The notes under the pieces are model-generated. The model made no database searches, was not told the DNA's origin, and saw only the letters and a list, made by a program, of their open reading frames with translations. The translations under genes were made by a program, and so were the position numbers. Below, one piece after another: positions 1 to 10,052 of a DNA stretch of 64,000 nucleotides; the stretch's first letter is position 1, and each line of letters starts with the position of its first letter. Source of the DNA: Diogma glabrata. Its lineage: Eukaryota > Arthropoda > Insecta > Diptera > Cylindrotomidae. The stretch is taken from NCBI GenBank assembly GCA_963693315.1, contig OY856187.1:375534990-375598989 (forward strand), given 5' to 3'.

Positions 1-135
1 CTCTACAAAATTCTCCACTCTTCTTCTTTTCTTGTTTCTTTGATCGGGGTAATCCGAAGTTGAAGAATCAGTACTAGATGATGATGAAGAGGACGATGAA
101 AATACCTGTCCGTCTTTTAAAAGTTCATGTAAAAC
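1..135 (-). CDS. Possible internal exon of an unknown gene, cut by the window edge
   Basis: On the minus strand a splice-acceptor-like TTTTTGTAG (the AG lies at 137-136) is followed by 45 open codons that run off the left edge. The peptide begins VLHELLKDGQVF, continues with nine consecutive serines and a TDSSTSDYPD acidic/serine stretch, and ends with a basic cluster, RNKKRRRVENFVE, that resembles a nuclear localisation signal. Serine-rich plus basic composition suggests a nuclear protein, but no family is recognised. The base composition is clearly richer in GC than the flank, and the reading frame stops being codon-like exactly at the acceptor. It could be a host gene exon or the coding end of a transposon. 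The exon call is an inference; the open frame and the acceptor consensus are seen. Confidence 0.4.
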
Positions 136-137
136 CT

Positions 138-559
138 ACAAAAACCAAATATCAAATAAAATGCACATATATCAGAATTATCTAGTAAACTTACTAATAA
201 CTCAAAATTCATTATATAATAGTTTAAATCGTAAACTAAAATTATAATAAATTTACTTTTATTATTTAATTTAGTTATTTGATTATAATATTAATTTAAA
301 TTAATTTGCTAGATAATGATGGTTTGTGTCAACATTTTTTAAATTGCGGTTTATATTTATTAAATGTCAAAAAATTGTTTTTTTCTTTTGTTCTGGCTCA
401 ATTTTAAAAAAAATAGCTCATTTTGATGAATTACTGAATATTAGACCAGTTGGCTACAAGTGAATGCTTCAGCAATTCACTCGATTGGAAAGCGGCTATA
501 GACTAACAAATTAAATTCTTTCTTAGTTTTAAGCTTATTAAGTGAAGCATAAAATCATG
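138..559. other. AT-rich non-coding, with a dispersed-repeat fragment at about 340-515
   Basis: No ORF or RNA is supported here. Bases 421-510 are the reverse complement, with clear but imperfect matching, of 38145-38230: both contain the block GCCGCTTTtCAATCGA followed by a shared GAATTGCTGAAG and TAGCCAA.TGGTCTAATA. This marks two fragments of one transposon-like repeat family. Confidence 0.45.
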
Positions 560-683
560 TATGCACCACTGGCGTTACTGGGTATTACGTCCATCAAGTG
601 ACATCCATCCCTCGGGCCAGAGGCCCTCGGGCTAGATAACGTCGCTTTCCGGGCGTAATAACCTACATAACGGCCTTGGTACA
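560..683. repeat. Hairpin locus with GC-rich loop (hairpin set, no. 1)
   Basis: Imperfect inverted repeat. The left arm ATGCACCACTGGCGTTAC... pairs with the right arm, whose reverse complement begins ATGTACCAAGGCCGTTAT. The second arm segment GGGTATTACGTCC pairs with GGGCGTAATAACC. The loop is GC-rich (CCCTCGGGCC...GGCCCTCGGGC) in an otherwise AT-rich setting. No coding potential. Confidence 0.55.
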
Positions 684-1420
684 TAAATAGCTATTTCTAT
701 ACCGCCATTGGTAAATAAATTTACATTATGGTTTTATTTTGTCTTAGAAAAGCGATATAACCCAGACCATGCTCAGTAAATATTTATCACAATCATTTTT
801 ATCAACCACCGCATATTGTCTGTTGAAGAAGTAAAAGAGAATCAGAACAAAAAAAATCAGCAGCTCTGTTGTACAATGTACTCTACAAGTTTCTGTGATC
901 TGACGCGTATTAAATCCCACGAATTTTCCATTGAGCAAAAACTCCAACACCAGAACGACGTTTGTCTTTCTGCGGCCAATCGGAATGATCTGACAACAAA
1001 TCGAAATCATATTCTGGATCAAGGGTCTAATGGATAACGCTAAATTTAACAAATGTGTTATACACACTTTTATGCAAATGGGTAGATCCAATACTCTCGT
1101 ATGGATTAAAATCTCAATAAAATCTCCTCACCCACACACGTGTTTCAAACTCGAAGGATATTCATTCATTTCATGCTGTGCTTGTAAAACAATACACTTA
1201 ACGCACAGACGCGTGAATATTCTTTTCGATTTCGAAATGGTATTATTTCACCCGCTTGTATCATAAATAACTATTTTCACTATTTTTTCATGAGTTAGTA
1301 TTTTTATGTTCAGAGTTGATGCTTTCAATATAATCGCATCTTTTGACCCTCTTATCTCATCGCTCATTTTTATTGTTTAAAACGAATTACTACGTCAATT
1401 ATAGCTTCAATATATATGAA
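684..1420. other. Unassigned sequence, no supported gene
   Basis: Bases 830-1210 are somewhat richer in GC than their surroundings and hold overlapping short ORFs on both strands (744-1091 minus, 816-1037 plus, 1030-1266 plus). None shows a recognisable domain, and the peptides look like chance translations. It may be an exon/UTR or an old repeat. Confidence 0.3.
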
Positions 1421-2467
1421 CCAGGGGGTCAATTCTAACTTGATGACCTCAAGTCATATGACTTGAATTTCGAAATTTCGAAAATGAAGTGACAAATCTC
1501 GATTCTGTCTGGGTCATATGACTTTTTCCAAACTCATTTGAAATGTCAAAAAAGTCATTAAAAAAAGCTGTGACTACCGTTATTTATTAAAAATGTCAAA
1601 TGATACATTTAAAAAAAAGTTAGGTAAAACGCCCACAAACAGCCAAAAGGTTGCTCTAGTTGATTATTTAGAGGAACATTTGGAGTTGGTTCGACGCCAA
1701 TTTTCATCTGCAGAGGATGGAAAAGGTAAACTTGCAGAGCAATTGGAGATCCTATTTTAGAGCTAGATGAAATTGAGAGCAAGAAGGTAGGCATTATCAC
1801 ATACGATGTCGTGGATGGAAATGTTTTTACAGAAGAACTGGGAGTAAAAACTAAAGATGCTACCTCTTCTGTAATAAATATCATTCGAAATCCATCAAGC
1901 CTGCCACAAAAACGAAAGAGAAAACTTGAAATGAAGAATGGAAAAACAATTTGGAGCTGTGAAAAACGATTTATTGAAATGTACAAAATAAACATTAAAA
2001 TTGAGAAGCAATTTGGTCCCGAAATCTCCTGCCTACTATTAGAAAATTTACTGCGTTTCTTGTATTTACGCTCCCTAATTTTTCTGCATATTTTTCGTAT
2101 TTTATTTCTAAAATAAAAATAGTAGAACGTATATGTTCATTTTAAATCGAGAAACATATGTATTTTATCTTACCGAACAAAATTTCTATCCTTATTTGGC
2201 GTAATAAGAATAACTATTTTTTATAAAAGTTTAAATTATGTTCCATAAACAAACACAAATTTACAAATTTACAAATTGACAGTAACAAAATTCTTTAAAT
2301 GTCAAACAGTCATTCTATGAAAATTGATTTGAAGTCACTCACTTTTTGACTTAGAATCGCAAAACATAGAATTTTGAGTTCGAATAAATGAGTGACTCTC
2401 TTTGAATTGGATTTTTTTAACAGTCATATGACTGAGTCACCTCATCAAGTTAGAATTGACCCCCTGG
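1421..2467 (+). mobile_element. TIR DNA transposon, 1047 bp, with broken zeste/Myb-like ORF
   Basis: The ends are perfect inverted repeats: CCAGGGGGTCAATTCTAACT at 1421 and its complement ending at 2467, identical for about 26 bp and then recognisably paired. Copies of GTCATATGACT lie inside both ends as subterminal repeats. The flanks do not show a clean target duplication. The interior carries a short zeste-like ORF (listed separately), which suggests a PIF/Harbinger-type element that has lost its DDE transposase, or one whose accessory protein alone remains. The superfamily assignment is an inference from the ORF, not from the ends. Confidence 0.7.
1593..2116 (+). pseudogene. Zeste/Myb-SANT-like DNA-binding protein remnant
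   Basis: An ATG at 1593 opens 55 codons to a TAG at 1758. The peptide holds SQKVALVDYLEEHLELVRRQ and GKLAEQLEIL, which matches the start of the trihelix/zeste-type Myb/SANT-like domain found in PIF/Harbinger accessory proteins (helix, VxYLExHxxL, then a basic FxxxxxGKxxxxxxWExL-like segment). A second frame from about 1811 to 2116 carries a lysine/arginine-rich tail (LPQKRKRKLEMKNGK), so a frameshift or internal stop separates the two halves. The usual family length is 200-300 residues, so this copy is non-functional. Its role would have been binding the transposon ends in the nucleus. The family call is moderately confident; the break is seen directly. Confidence 0.5.
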
Positions 2468-2563
2468 TGTGTCGTCTTTGTAGAAATATTTGGTTTCAAA
2501 TATAACTTTAAAGAAGTAAACGTTGGGTCTTTAAAACAATATTAAGATTCATCGGCATCCTTA

Positions 2564-3011
2564 CACTGAAAAAAAAATTGAAGTTCATGACAACCTCATC
2601 TCGAAGTTGGCAGTTAATTATTCATGCAAAGAAAAATTATTTGCAAACAATTTCACTGTGATTGGGATAACTACACGATAACATTTTCCTAACAACAGAA
2701 TGAGGTTTATTTAAAATATAAAGTGTTATATCCAATATAACAGTAGTTGAATAAAGATAATAACTATTTCCCTGAAAAAATTTTTCTTTGGCCTTATATC
2801 ATGAATTTTTCATTTTAAAGTTTAAGTATTTGAGATTAATTGAACTATATTTTATTTTCACATAAATATTTCGTGTGATTGTCTCAACTTCATGGATTTG
2901 TAATTGTAGAGTTGTTGAAGCAATTTCGTAGTTTGATTCGCCATATGTGACCGCACGGTGAGGTTGAGACAATTGCATTTCGATTGGAAATAGAACATGT
3001 TTTTTTCAGTG
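2564..3011. mobile_element. 448-bp non-autonomous element, copy 1
   Basis: The terminal inverted repeats are CACTGAAAAAAA and TTTTTTTCAGTG. It is flanked by TA on both sides. A second copy of exactly the same length lies at 27712-28159, with roughly 14 differences (about 97% identity by eye). A small internal inverted repeat (GTCTCAACTTCA against TGAGGTTGAGAC) lies near the right end. No transposase is present. The superfamily is not assigned. Confidence 0.7.
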
Positions 3012-5490
3012 TAGAAATAGTTTTTGATTTATCAACGTTTCAGCTTTACAATTTTGCTATGGATACTTTCATTACCAAATTATATTAAACTAAATTAAAT
3101 AAAAATTGTAATGTTTTGCTCTACAAAAACTTATTGCCCAAATTTTCTCAATTTACCAAAATAAATATGATATAAATTCAAATGTTATTGATTTTATTGA
3201 AACATATAATTAACAACAATAGAAAAATATAATTAAAAAGTGAAATTCATTTAACAATTATTTCTTATATTAAAAATTAGTAATAAAAATATGGTATTGT
3301 TACGAGTCAATGAATGTTACTGTAACAAAACCATGAATTTACAAATATAAAAATATAGAAATATAGTTCATTCACATAAACTCATGATCAGGATATCCTA
3401 AACTAAAAATATTCTAATTATTTCCTAAATTAAAAGCATGCGTTTTGCTCGAAGGTTATCAGATAAATAATTTCTAGCTCAGGTCGTTCATTTTAAAGTG
3501 AAATTTTTAAAATCATTGGAAATTAAATTAAAGTGATTTTGGAACACAAAGATTTTAAATTTTCATTTGTTCAACTCATTGATTTCATGGGGCAAACGAA
3601 GACGATAACAAAGTAATAAAAGTAAATCTTATCAACTACATAGAACACAGAGTTTCATTGTCAGTTTCACCATTTTTCAATCGTTCTTTTGATTTTTTTA
3701 TGGATAATTTTTTCAAGTTAATATTGTTTGTAGGTCAATAGAGAATTGAACTTTAGTTGTTATACAATTAATTCATTGTGGTACAGCTTCTGGGTTGAAT
3801 GAATTTTATATTTTCTGTTATGCAAATAAATATTTCAAGGAAATGTTGTTTTATTTTTATTAAATATTTGTCTTTTGTTAATATAAATTTTGCAGTACAT
3901 GAATAATCTTGAACTTAAAATGTTGGTTATGGATAAATATAACAAATGTAACACAAAGAAAACTAAGTGAAACGTAAACCCTGTTTTAACAATTATTTCA
4001 CTTCTTAAGTTTAAATGATTTGTGTTGAATTCCCTTGCTCGATTCAGTTGCCCCTTTGAAAAGGGTAAAGAGGTGGTTAATACAACAAAATATATATGGT
4101 GTTGTGTTTTTCTAAGATTTATGACCTCACGATTATCATGACTGTTGACATACAACAGTGTAATAACATATTTTATGATAGCTGGGATAGTATTGAAACA
4201 AAAAATTGGTAGCCTAATATGACCATTAGAAGACTTAAATCAGCCCAACTATTACACATTTGTAAAGGTGTGCAGTTAACACTCATCTTATTCAAGAAAA
4301 ATTCAAAGTTGGAGTGATGAAGGTATGTTTTTCCATTTTATTATAAAATAATGATGGAAAATCGAAACAAGAAGCCGAATAAATAAATTGAACGTGACCA
4401 TTTACGATTATATTAAATCTTAATTGAGCGTTAGTATAATAATAAAATGTTGACATTATAGACCTTTGACTTCAAAAAAACCCATACAAAGAAATAAAAT
4501 GGTGTTAAACGACACGATTCTGTTAAACCACACAATTCTGTTCACCGAAACGAAAGAGAATTGCGTTTGGAACAAATGACGACAAAATAAAATTTTGCGT
4601 TTATTTTGGGAGACCTATTATTATGAAAAAATAAATTCAAACGTCGGTAGACCTACACAAAACAAGGCAAACAAAAATTACTAAAATTATATAATAATTT
4701 TTTTAAATAACTCAAATTAATTATTCAAAGGGCCCTTTTTGTTTTTAAAGTAAAACTTCTTTAGGCGCGATATGACAAGTTTTTGAACGGAAATAAAATT
4801 TTGAAAAAAAAAATAAATAAAATAAAGAAGAAATTCAAACAACAATGAAGTAAAAAGGCAAACGAATATTATGTTCAGCAAGTATGAGAAACAATTCGAT
4901 TATGTGTATTGTGTGTGTCAATTGTCATTCATTTCATTTCTTAATGTTATTAAATTTTTTATTCGTTCTCGTACTAAATGTTATATGAGTTGGATGTGTC
5001 GATTTTGAGTTTCGTTATTTTTTTAATTTATATTTTGAATTATTTTAGTTTTTTAACCGGCTTAAAAAAGTGGAAGTTCTATGTTTCATTATGGGTTTTT
5101 TTTGTATGTTGACCGATTTCTCAGAAACGGCTCGTTCAATTTGGATGATTTAAATCGTATTCTATTTGGGTTGATTTCGAGAGCGTCCCATAACTTTTTA
5201 TGATGTGAAAAATATCGTTTTCGGAAAATTGGAAAAACTCGTATTTTTATGTATTTTGGGCGATTTAATCAAAACATCTTAATCTGTTTGGATAGTTTGA
5301 GTAGTATTATATTGTTATAGATGTCGAGGTGGTCGTATATTATTTTCTATGGGTATGCCGTATGAGTATGAGTATTTTATATGCCGTTTTTTTTAAAGTT
5401 TATTTTTAAATAAAAATATTTGTGTTTACAAAATTTGTTTTGTTAAATAAAAAATGAGTGCGTGTAATATTTGCATGCAGTTGAATTAAA
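3012..5490. other. AT-rich non-coding DNA
   Basis: No ORF of substance and no RNA gene is seen. Bases 5055-5345 (AACCGGCTTAAAAAAGTGGA, then GACCGATTTCTCAGAAACGG) look like the degenerate end of a dispersed repeat, but no partner copy is present in this window. Confidence 0.4.
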
Positions 5491-5491
5491 T

Positions 5492-5969
5492 TTCTTTGGC
5501 TGCTATGGCAGGTATTACTAAAAAGATTAAATATAAAATAAATATGTCATATTGCAATTTAGAGTAGCATTTCTTGATAATATAATTTACAACATGTGTA
5601 ATAAAAAGCAAAATTTACATAATGTATTACAAAGTCAATTCAATTATTATCATAATTGAAATATGATATTAGAGGCTTATGATAACTAAAGTGAGAAACA
5701 TAAACTTTGCATTGAAAATTTGCTAAATTTCTTGAAAATCTGCATCATTTGTTGTACCAAATCTTGTTTTTGAATTAAGTGGTAATGTATTCATTGTGAA
5801 ATTAAATTTGTAATACGTTGTAAGACTTTGTAAAACATTATGTAAATATGGCTTTTTATTACACATTGTTGTAAATTATATTATCAAAAAATGATACTTT
5901 AAATTTCAATATGACATATTTAATTTATATTTAATATTTATAGTAATACCTGCCACAGTAGCCAAAGAA
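5492..5969. mobile_element. Foldback MITE with ~140-bp arms
   Basis: The left arm (about 5492-5635), beginning TTCTTTGGCTGCTATGGCAG, is the imperfect complement of the right arm (about 5825-5969), which ends CCACAGTAGCCAAAGAA. Within the arms, blocks such as GATAATATAATTTACAACA and TTACATAATG are identical. The spacer of about 190 bp has no ORF. Target duplications are not clear. Confidence 0.65.
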
Positions 5970-6601
5970 GTTTTACTTCAACAGCGTGTAAAGATTGCGC
6001 GCTTCAATTTTTTGTGTTTGTTTTCATTACCGTCACTAAAAAATTTGTTTCGGACACAATTAAATTTTAGCCATTTTATAAAATGTAAAAATAATTTTTT
6101 ATTTTCCATTCTTATTCTTTCTTTATTTTGTTATTATTATTATCATTAAATAAATATGGTTTCACTTCGTTTTTGATTGAACAAAAAATTCAAACTGATG
6201 CCCATGTTCCTCTCTCGTATATTGAAAAAGACAAAGGCTAATATGATTAGATTGAATTAAATTTTCAATGTGGAAAAAATTTGGATTTTCATGATTTTTA
6301 TGTTTCTCAATTCCCATTAGTACTTAGAACTATGATTTTTTTCATTGTAGGTCATTTTTTTTCAAAATACCATACACTTAAATAGGCATCGAAATTGAAT
6401 AAAATTTATTTAATTGTTTGGACTTAATAGGGTCTATTCAGTAAAATCTTCTATTGAAAATTTCTGCTATTTTTTTATTTTTTGTATGAAATTTCGTGAA
6501 CCCTTTATGAAATTTTAATAAATCAATGAATTTTAAAATAATTTAATTAAAATTAATACATGTTACTCTGTCGGCAGAAAAAGTTTTGTATTGGGTTCGT
6601 G

Positions 6602-6696
6602 TTTAATGAATTTTATTCTTTCGCAAATTTGCAATGCACGCTCGTGCCTCGCTCGCATTGCAAACTTTTGCTCAAAAAATAACATATAGCATTAAA
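6602..6696. repeat. Hairpin locus with GC-rich loop (hairpin set, no. 2)
   Basis: The arms TTAATGAATTTTATTCTTTC.../...ATAGCATTAA and AATTTGCAATGC/GCATTGCAAACTT pair around the loop ACGCTCGTGCCTCGCTC. The loop motif recurs at 34970-34985 in hairpin no. 6. Confidence 0.55.
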
Positions 6697-6830
6697 AACT
6701 TACACAATAAACTACTATTATTTCGAATTAGGAGTAAGACTGCGTTCCAATTGAATGCTAAATAGTCTCCAAATTGAAAATTGCAAAATTTAGCAAGATA
6801 TCGTTCCAATTCATTTCTGCTAAATAATTA

Positions 6831-8323
6831 CACTGTGTGACAGCCAAAATCCGCTGGGGTTCTGACTACCGGGAAAAGTTATATCGGTAAAAAAAAAGTT
6901 ATACGTGTCCCGGCGTTTCGCTTGGTCACTTCTAGGAATCAAGATATATCGATTTGAAGTTAGTAAGTATAATATAGGAGAAATTGTCACGTTTGGGGTT
7001 CTTTTTTTGACATAACTCGAGAACGACTAGTCCGATTTTGCTGAAATAAATTAAGATATTAAGAATTACAATTCCTTTAATCTACTGATATACTATACTG
7101 AAAAAGTAACGGAAAAATAAAAAAATTAAAATTAAATAAATAAGAAATACAAAAAAAATAAAATGAATAAATAAATGAAATAAAAATAATAAAGTAAAAT
7201 AAAAAAATAATAAAAATAATAAAATAAAAATATAATAAAAATATAAAAAATAAAATAAAAAAAATTTAATAAATAAATAAAATAAATAATAAATAAATAA
7301 TAAATAAATAATGTATAAATAATAAAAAATAATAAATATATAATAAATAAATAATAAATAAACAATAAAAAATAATAATAAATAATAAATAATAATAACA
7401 AATAATGAATAAAAAATAATAACAATAAATAATAATAATAATAGTAATAAATAAAAATAAATAATAATAATAAATAATAATAATAATAAATTATAATAAT
7501 AATAAACAATAATAATAATAATAAATAATAATAATGTAATAAAATATAATAAAATATAATAAAAATATTAAAATATAAAATAAAATTATACTAAGAATAA
7601 TAAAATAAAATAAAATAATAAAATAAAATAAATAAATAAAAAATAAAAAAATAAAATATAGAAAATAATAAATAAAAAGGTAAAAAAAAGTAAAATTAAT
7701 ACACAAAGCCACATAGACACATGTCCAAATACATTTAAAACAATAAATTTTGGAGTTTATTCTAGTAAAAATATTAAAAAAAATTTCTATGAAAAATCAA
7801 TATTCTTGTCAAAATGAGATACCTTTACTTAGTTGTGAATAAAAGCGAAATGCGTTCATCGATTTTCATGATCTATGTCTCGTTTTTTGCACAAATTATG
7901 TGACTTTACGTCAAAGTAATAAGACTTGACACTTTTTCCCGTTTTGAGTTTTTCATGATTTTTTTAAATACAATTTTTTTATTTTTAGGCAAAAACTTAT
8001 TTTTTTTCTTCATAAATTTATTAATAACTGCGAAACTGTTGATTGTGTAAAGAAATAGTAGGTAAGTAGATTAAAGGAATTGTAATTCTTAATTTTTCTA
8101 AATTTGTTTTAGTAAAATAAGACTAGTCGTTCTCGAGTTATGTCCCCATAGCGTGACTATTTCCTCTATATGATACATACTAACTTCAAATCGATATATC
8201 TCGATTCCTAGACGTGACCCAGCGAAACGCCGGGACACATATAACTTTTTTTTTACCGATATAACTTTTCCCGGAAGTCAGAACCCCAGCGGATCACTGA
8301 CCCCTACCATTTGTCGCACAGTG
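6831..8323. mobile_element. Non-autonomous TIR element with internal AT/TAA microsatellite, copy 1 (no LINE insertion)
   Basis: The ends are CACTGTGTGACA and TGTCGCACAGTG, flanked by TTA at 6828-6830 and 8324-8326 (a TWA duplication, PIF/Harbinger-like). Inverted arms of about 250 bp share blocks such as CCGCTGGGGTTCTGACT, GGGAAAAGTTATATCGGT and CTCGAGAACGACTAGTC. The interior (7120-7700) is almost pure A/T, rich in AATA and TAA repeats. No transposase is encoded, so it would depend on a partner. The same element with two LINEs inserted is at 57627-63266, which makes this copy the reference empty locus. Confidence 0.85.
7120..7700. repeat. A/T-only low-complexity tract with TAA/AATA microsatellites
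   Basis: Runs of AATAAATAAT, AATAATAAT and AAAATAAAAT fill this stretch. The long tyrosine/isoleucine/leucine-rich minus-strand frames here are translations of the repeat and are not genes. Confidence 0.9.
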
Positions 8324-8444
8324 TTATAAATTTGAACACCAGGTGTTAGAAACAAATAACTTTTATTGACAGTTTTGCAATAAAACTAAAATAATGAAAT
8401 TGTTTATCAGGCTTTTTAGAAGCTATGCAGAATGATATAAGTTT

Positions 8445-9031
8445 TTGGAAATGCGTAGAATAGGTTTAATAAAAATATATATATTTTACATATGGTATAT
8501 GTACAGATTTTTATCGTGTGCATTAAGGGAGGGATTGCGGTACTACAACGGTCAACGTTTAAGAAGTGTTCATGCCATAGTAAATGGGATCATAAACGGG
8601 AACGACCTATTAACTAAACGACATTTAAGATTAAACCCTCAATCGTTTCGGCAAGTTTTAAAATTGATTCCGCTGCGGTTAAACATCATGGATGGTCAAT
8701 CGAACTTGAATTGGCACAATTTTTATTTTGGCTAGCTACAGAAATTTATCTGCTACATTAAACATACCTAAAACTACAGTGTTTCGAATATGCAGCAAAT
8801 ATTTGGACATTTTCAAATAATTTTACCCTAAATCATACATTTTATACCATCTGAAGTAGAGCAAATTGAGTTGTTGAGCATTGTTCAGAAATTTGCTTTA
8901 CGAGCTTCTTCACCAGCATTTATGAAACCTGTTGGTGCAATTGATGGTAAACATATAAAAATAAAATGTGCTGTTGAATATCACAGTGCTTATATCAATA
9001 AAAAATCGATTATTTTATCCTGGAATGGATA
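8445..9031 (+). pseudogene. HARBI1-like (DDE_Tnp_4) transposase fragment
   Basis: Three reading frames together give a recognisable harbinger transposase N-terminal half. The order is LRYYNGQRLRSVHAIVNG, then LNPQSFRQVLKLIPLRLN, WHNFYFGLATEIYL, a frame change to LSATLNIPKTTVFRICSKYL (the helix-turn-helix-like IPKTTVFRI segment), then FALRASSPAFMKPVGAIDGKHIKI. GAIDGKHI holds the first catalytic aspartate of the DDE triad. It is followed by YINKKS, and then a stop at about 9031. The two downstream acidic residues and the C-terminal half are missing. Full-length relatives are about 350 residues. It lies inside the TAA-flanked element 6738-9292, so family, ends and duplication agree. Clearly inactive. 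Confidence 0.8.
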
Positions 9032-9292
9032 AGGTAAATCATTTAAGGTTTTTGTGATATATGTACATATTTTGAATTTATGTTTAATTATTTTTATTAT
9101 TATTATTTATGTTTAAACTATTCGTAAAATGTAATTTGAAGTTAAAGTTTAACTGTCACTTCAAATAAGCCTACTCAATTCAAATAAGTCTACAAAAATT
9201 TAGAATGCAAATGACGGATTTAGTCAACTCAAAAATGTGCTAAATTGATTTAGCATTGTGGAGATCATTAGGCATTCAATTGGAAAGCAGTC

Positions 9293-9483
9293 TAAGAACG
9301 ATATTTTTTTATTTTGACTCCTGCATTTGGGAATGTCTTATTTTTATCTTATTCGATCTGAAAGAACAAAGCATATTAGTAATATAAGAAGCGTTTTAAA
9401 CTCTGTTTATTAACATATCAACGTTCTTTTCTGTTGGTTGTTTCTTTAAACTTTATTTCGTTCATCCATGTTGTTTTAAATTA
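9293..9483. other. AT-rich spacer between Harbinger and mariner relics
   Basis: No gene is seen. It carries the right TAA duplication of the Harbinger element (9293-9295) and the left TA of the mariner (9482-9483). Confidence 0.5.
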
Positions 9484-10050
9484 CTACTGTGATCAAAAAG
9501 TAAAATGAATTTTGAATTTAAACTTCGCGGGACCAAAACAAATTTAAAATTTTTTTCCCATGGTTGGCAGCACTGTTTCTGACATCTCTGTCAAAATTTA
9601 AGGTAATTATCTTCATTGGTTTAGCAGTGACGCTCGTTTTTGTAAAGAACCAAAGGCATTTTTGAAAAAAATAAGGAAACATTTTTATTATTTTTTTCAT
9701 GTATTTATCAAAAACTCAACCAATATCGTCCCAAAACCACCGTATTCGCCTGATTTGGCACCAAATGGCCAAAGGGCTGTTCAACTGTTCTGGCTGTTCA
9801 ACAAACTCAAAATACCACTACGGGATACCGTTTTGACTCGATTGACGAGATAAAAGCCGAATCGAAGAAGGTATTGAAGGCCATGCCGGAAAAACACTTT
9901 TTGGACTGTTTCGAGGATTGGAAAAAACGTTGGCATAAATGCATTGTGTCTGGCGGGGATTACTTTGAAGGCGATGAAATTGATTTGGAAGAATAAATAA
10001 AAAAACTTCGAAAAAAAAAACAAATTCAAATTACATTTTGATCACAGTAG
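9484..10050 (+). mobile_element. Internally deleted mariner (Tc1/mariner), 567 bp
   Basis: The inverted ends CTACTGTGATCAAAA and TTTTGATCACAGTAG are flanked by TA at 9482-9483 and 10051-10052, the standard mariner duplication. A perfect left half is joined to the last third of the transposase, the usual outcome of an internal deletion. Confidence 0.85.
9662..9996 (+). pseudogene. Mariner transposase C-terminal fragment
   Basis: The frame reads PKPPYSPDLAP, the motif that carries the third aspartate of the D,D34D triad. It is then disrupted by an extra segment (NGQRAVQ) before LFWLFNKLKIPLRD. A frame change follows, after which DEIKAESKKVLKAMPEKHF, LDCFEDWKKRWHKCIV and GDYFEGDEIDLEE end at a TAA at 9994-9996, the typical mariner C-terminus. 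The DNA-binding N-terminus and first two catalytic aspartates are deleted. Non-functional, but such deletion derivatives could be mobilised in trans if an active relative exists. Confidence 0.85.
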
Positions 10051-10052
10051 TA

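Larger units (their letters stand above)
6738..9292 (+). mobile_element. PIF/Harbinger DNA transposon relic, TAA target duplication
   Basis: The terminal inverted repeats GACTGCGTTCCAATTGAA (left) and TTCAATTGGAAAGCAGTC (right) are immediately flanked by TAA at 6735-6737 and 9293-9295, the TWA duplication typical of PIF/Harbinger. The right half contains a HARBI1-like transposase pseudogene. A second TIR element (6831-8323) is inserted 93 bp inside the left end. Without it the relic would be only about 1.06 kb, so much of the original element is missing. Confidence 0.85.

Noticed and set aside
744..1266. Overlapping 115-, 73- and 78-codon ORFs
   Set aside because: They lie on both strands with no domain or splice support.
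6831..6837. Transib/RSS-like terminal heptamer (CACTGTG)
   Set aside because: The heptamer resembles CACAGTG, but the element has 3-bp TWA duplications at both loci, not the 5-bp GC-rich duplications of Transib.
7132..7712. Tyr/Ile/Leu-rich minus-strand ORFs
   Set aside because: Low-complexity A/T repeat, not coding.
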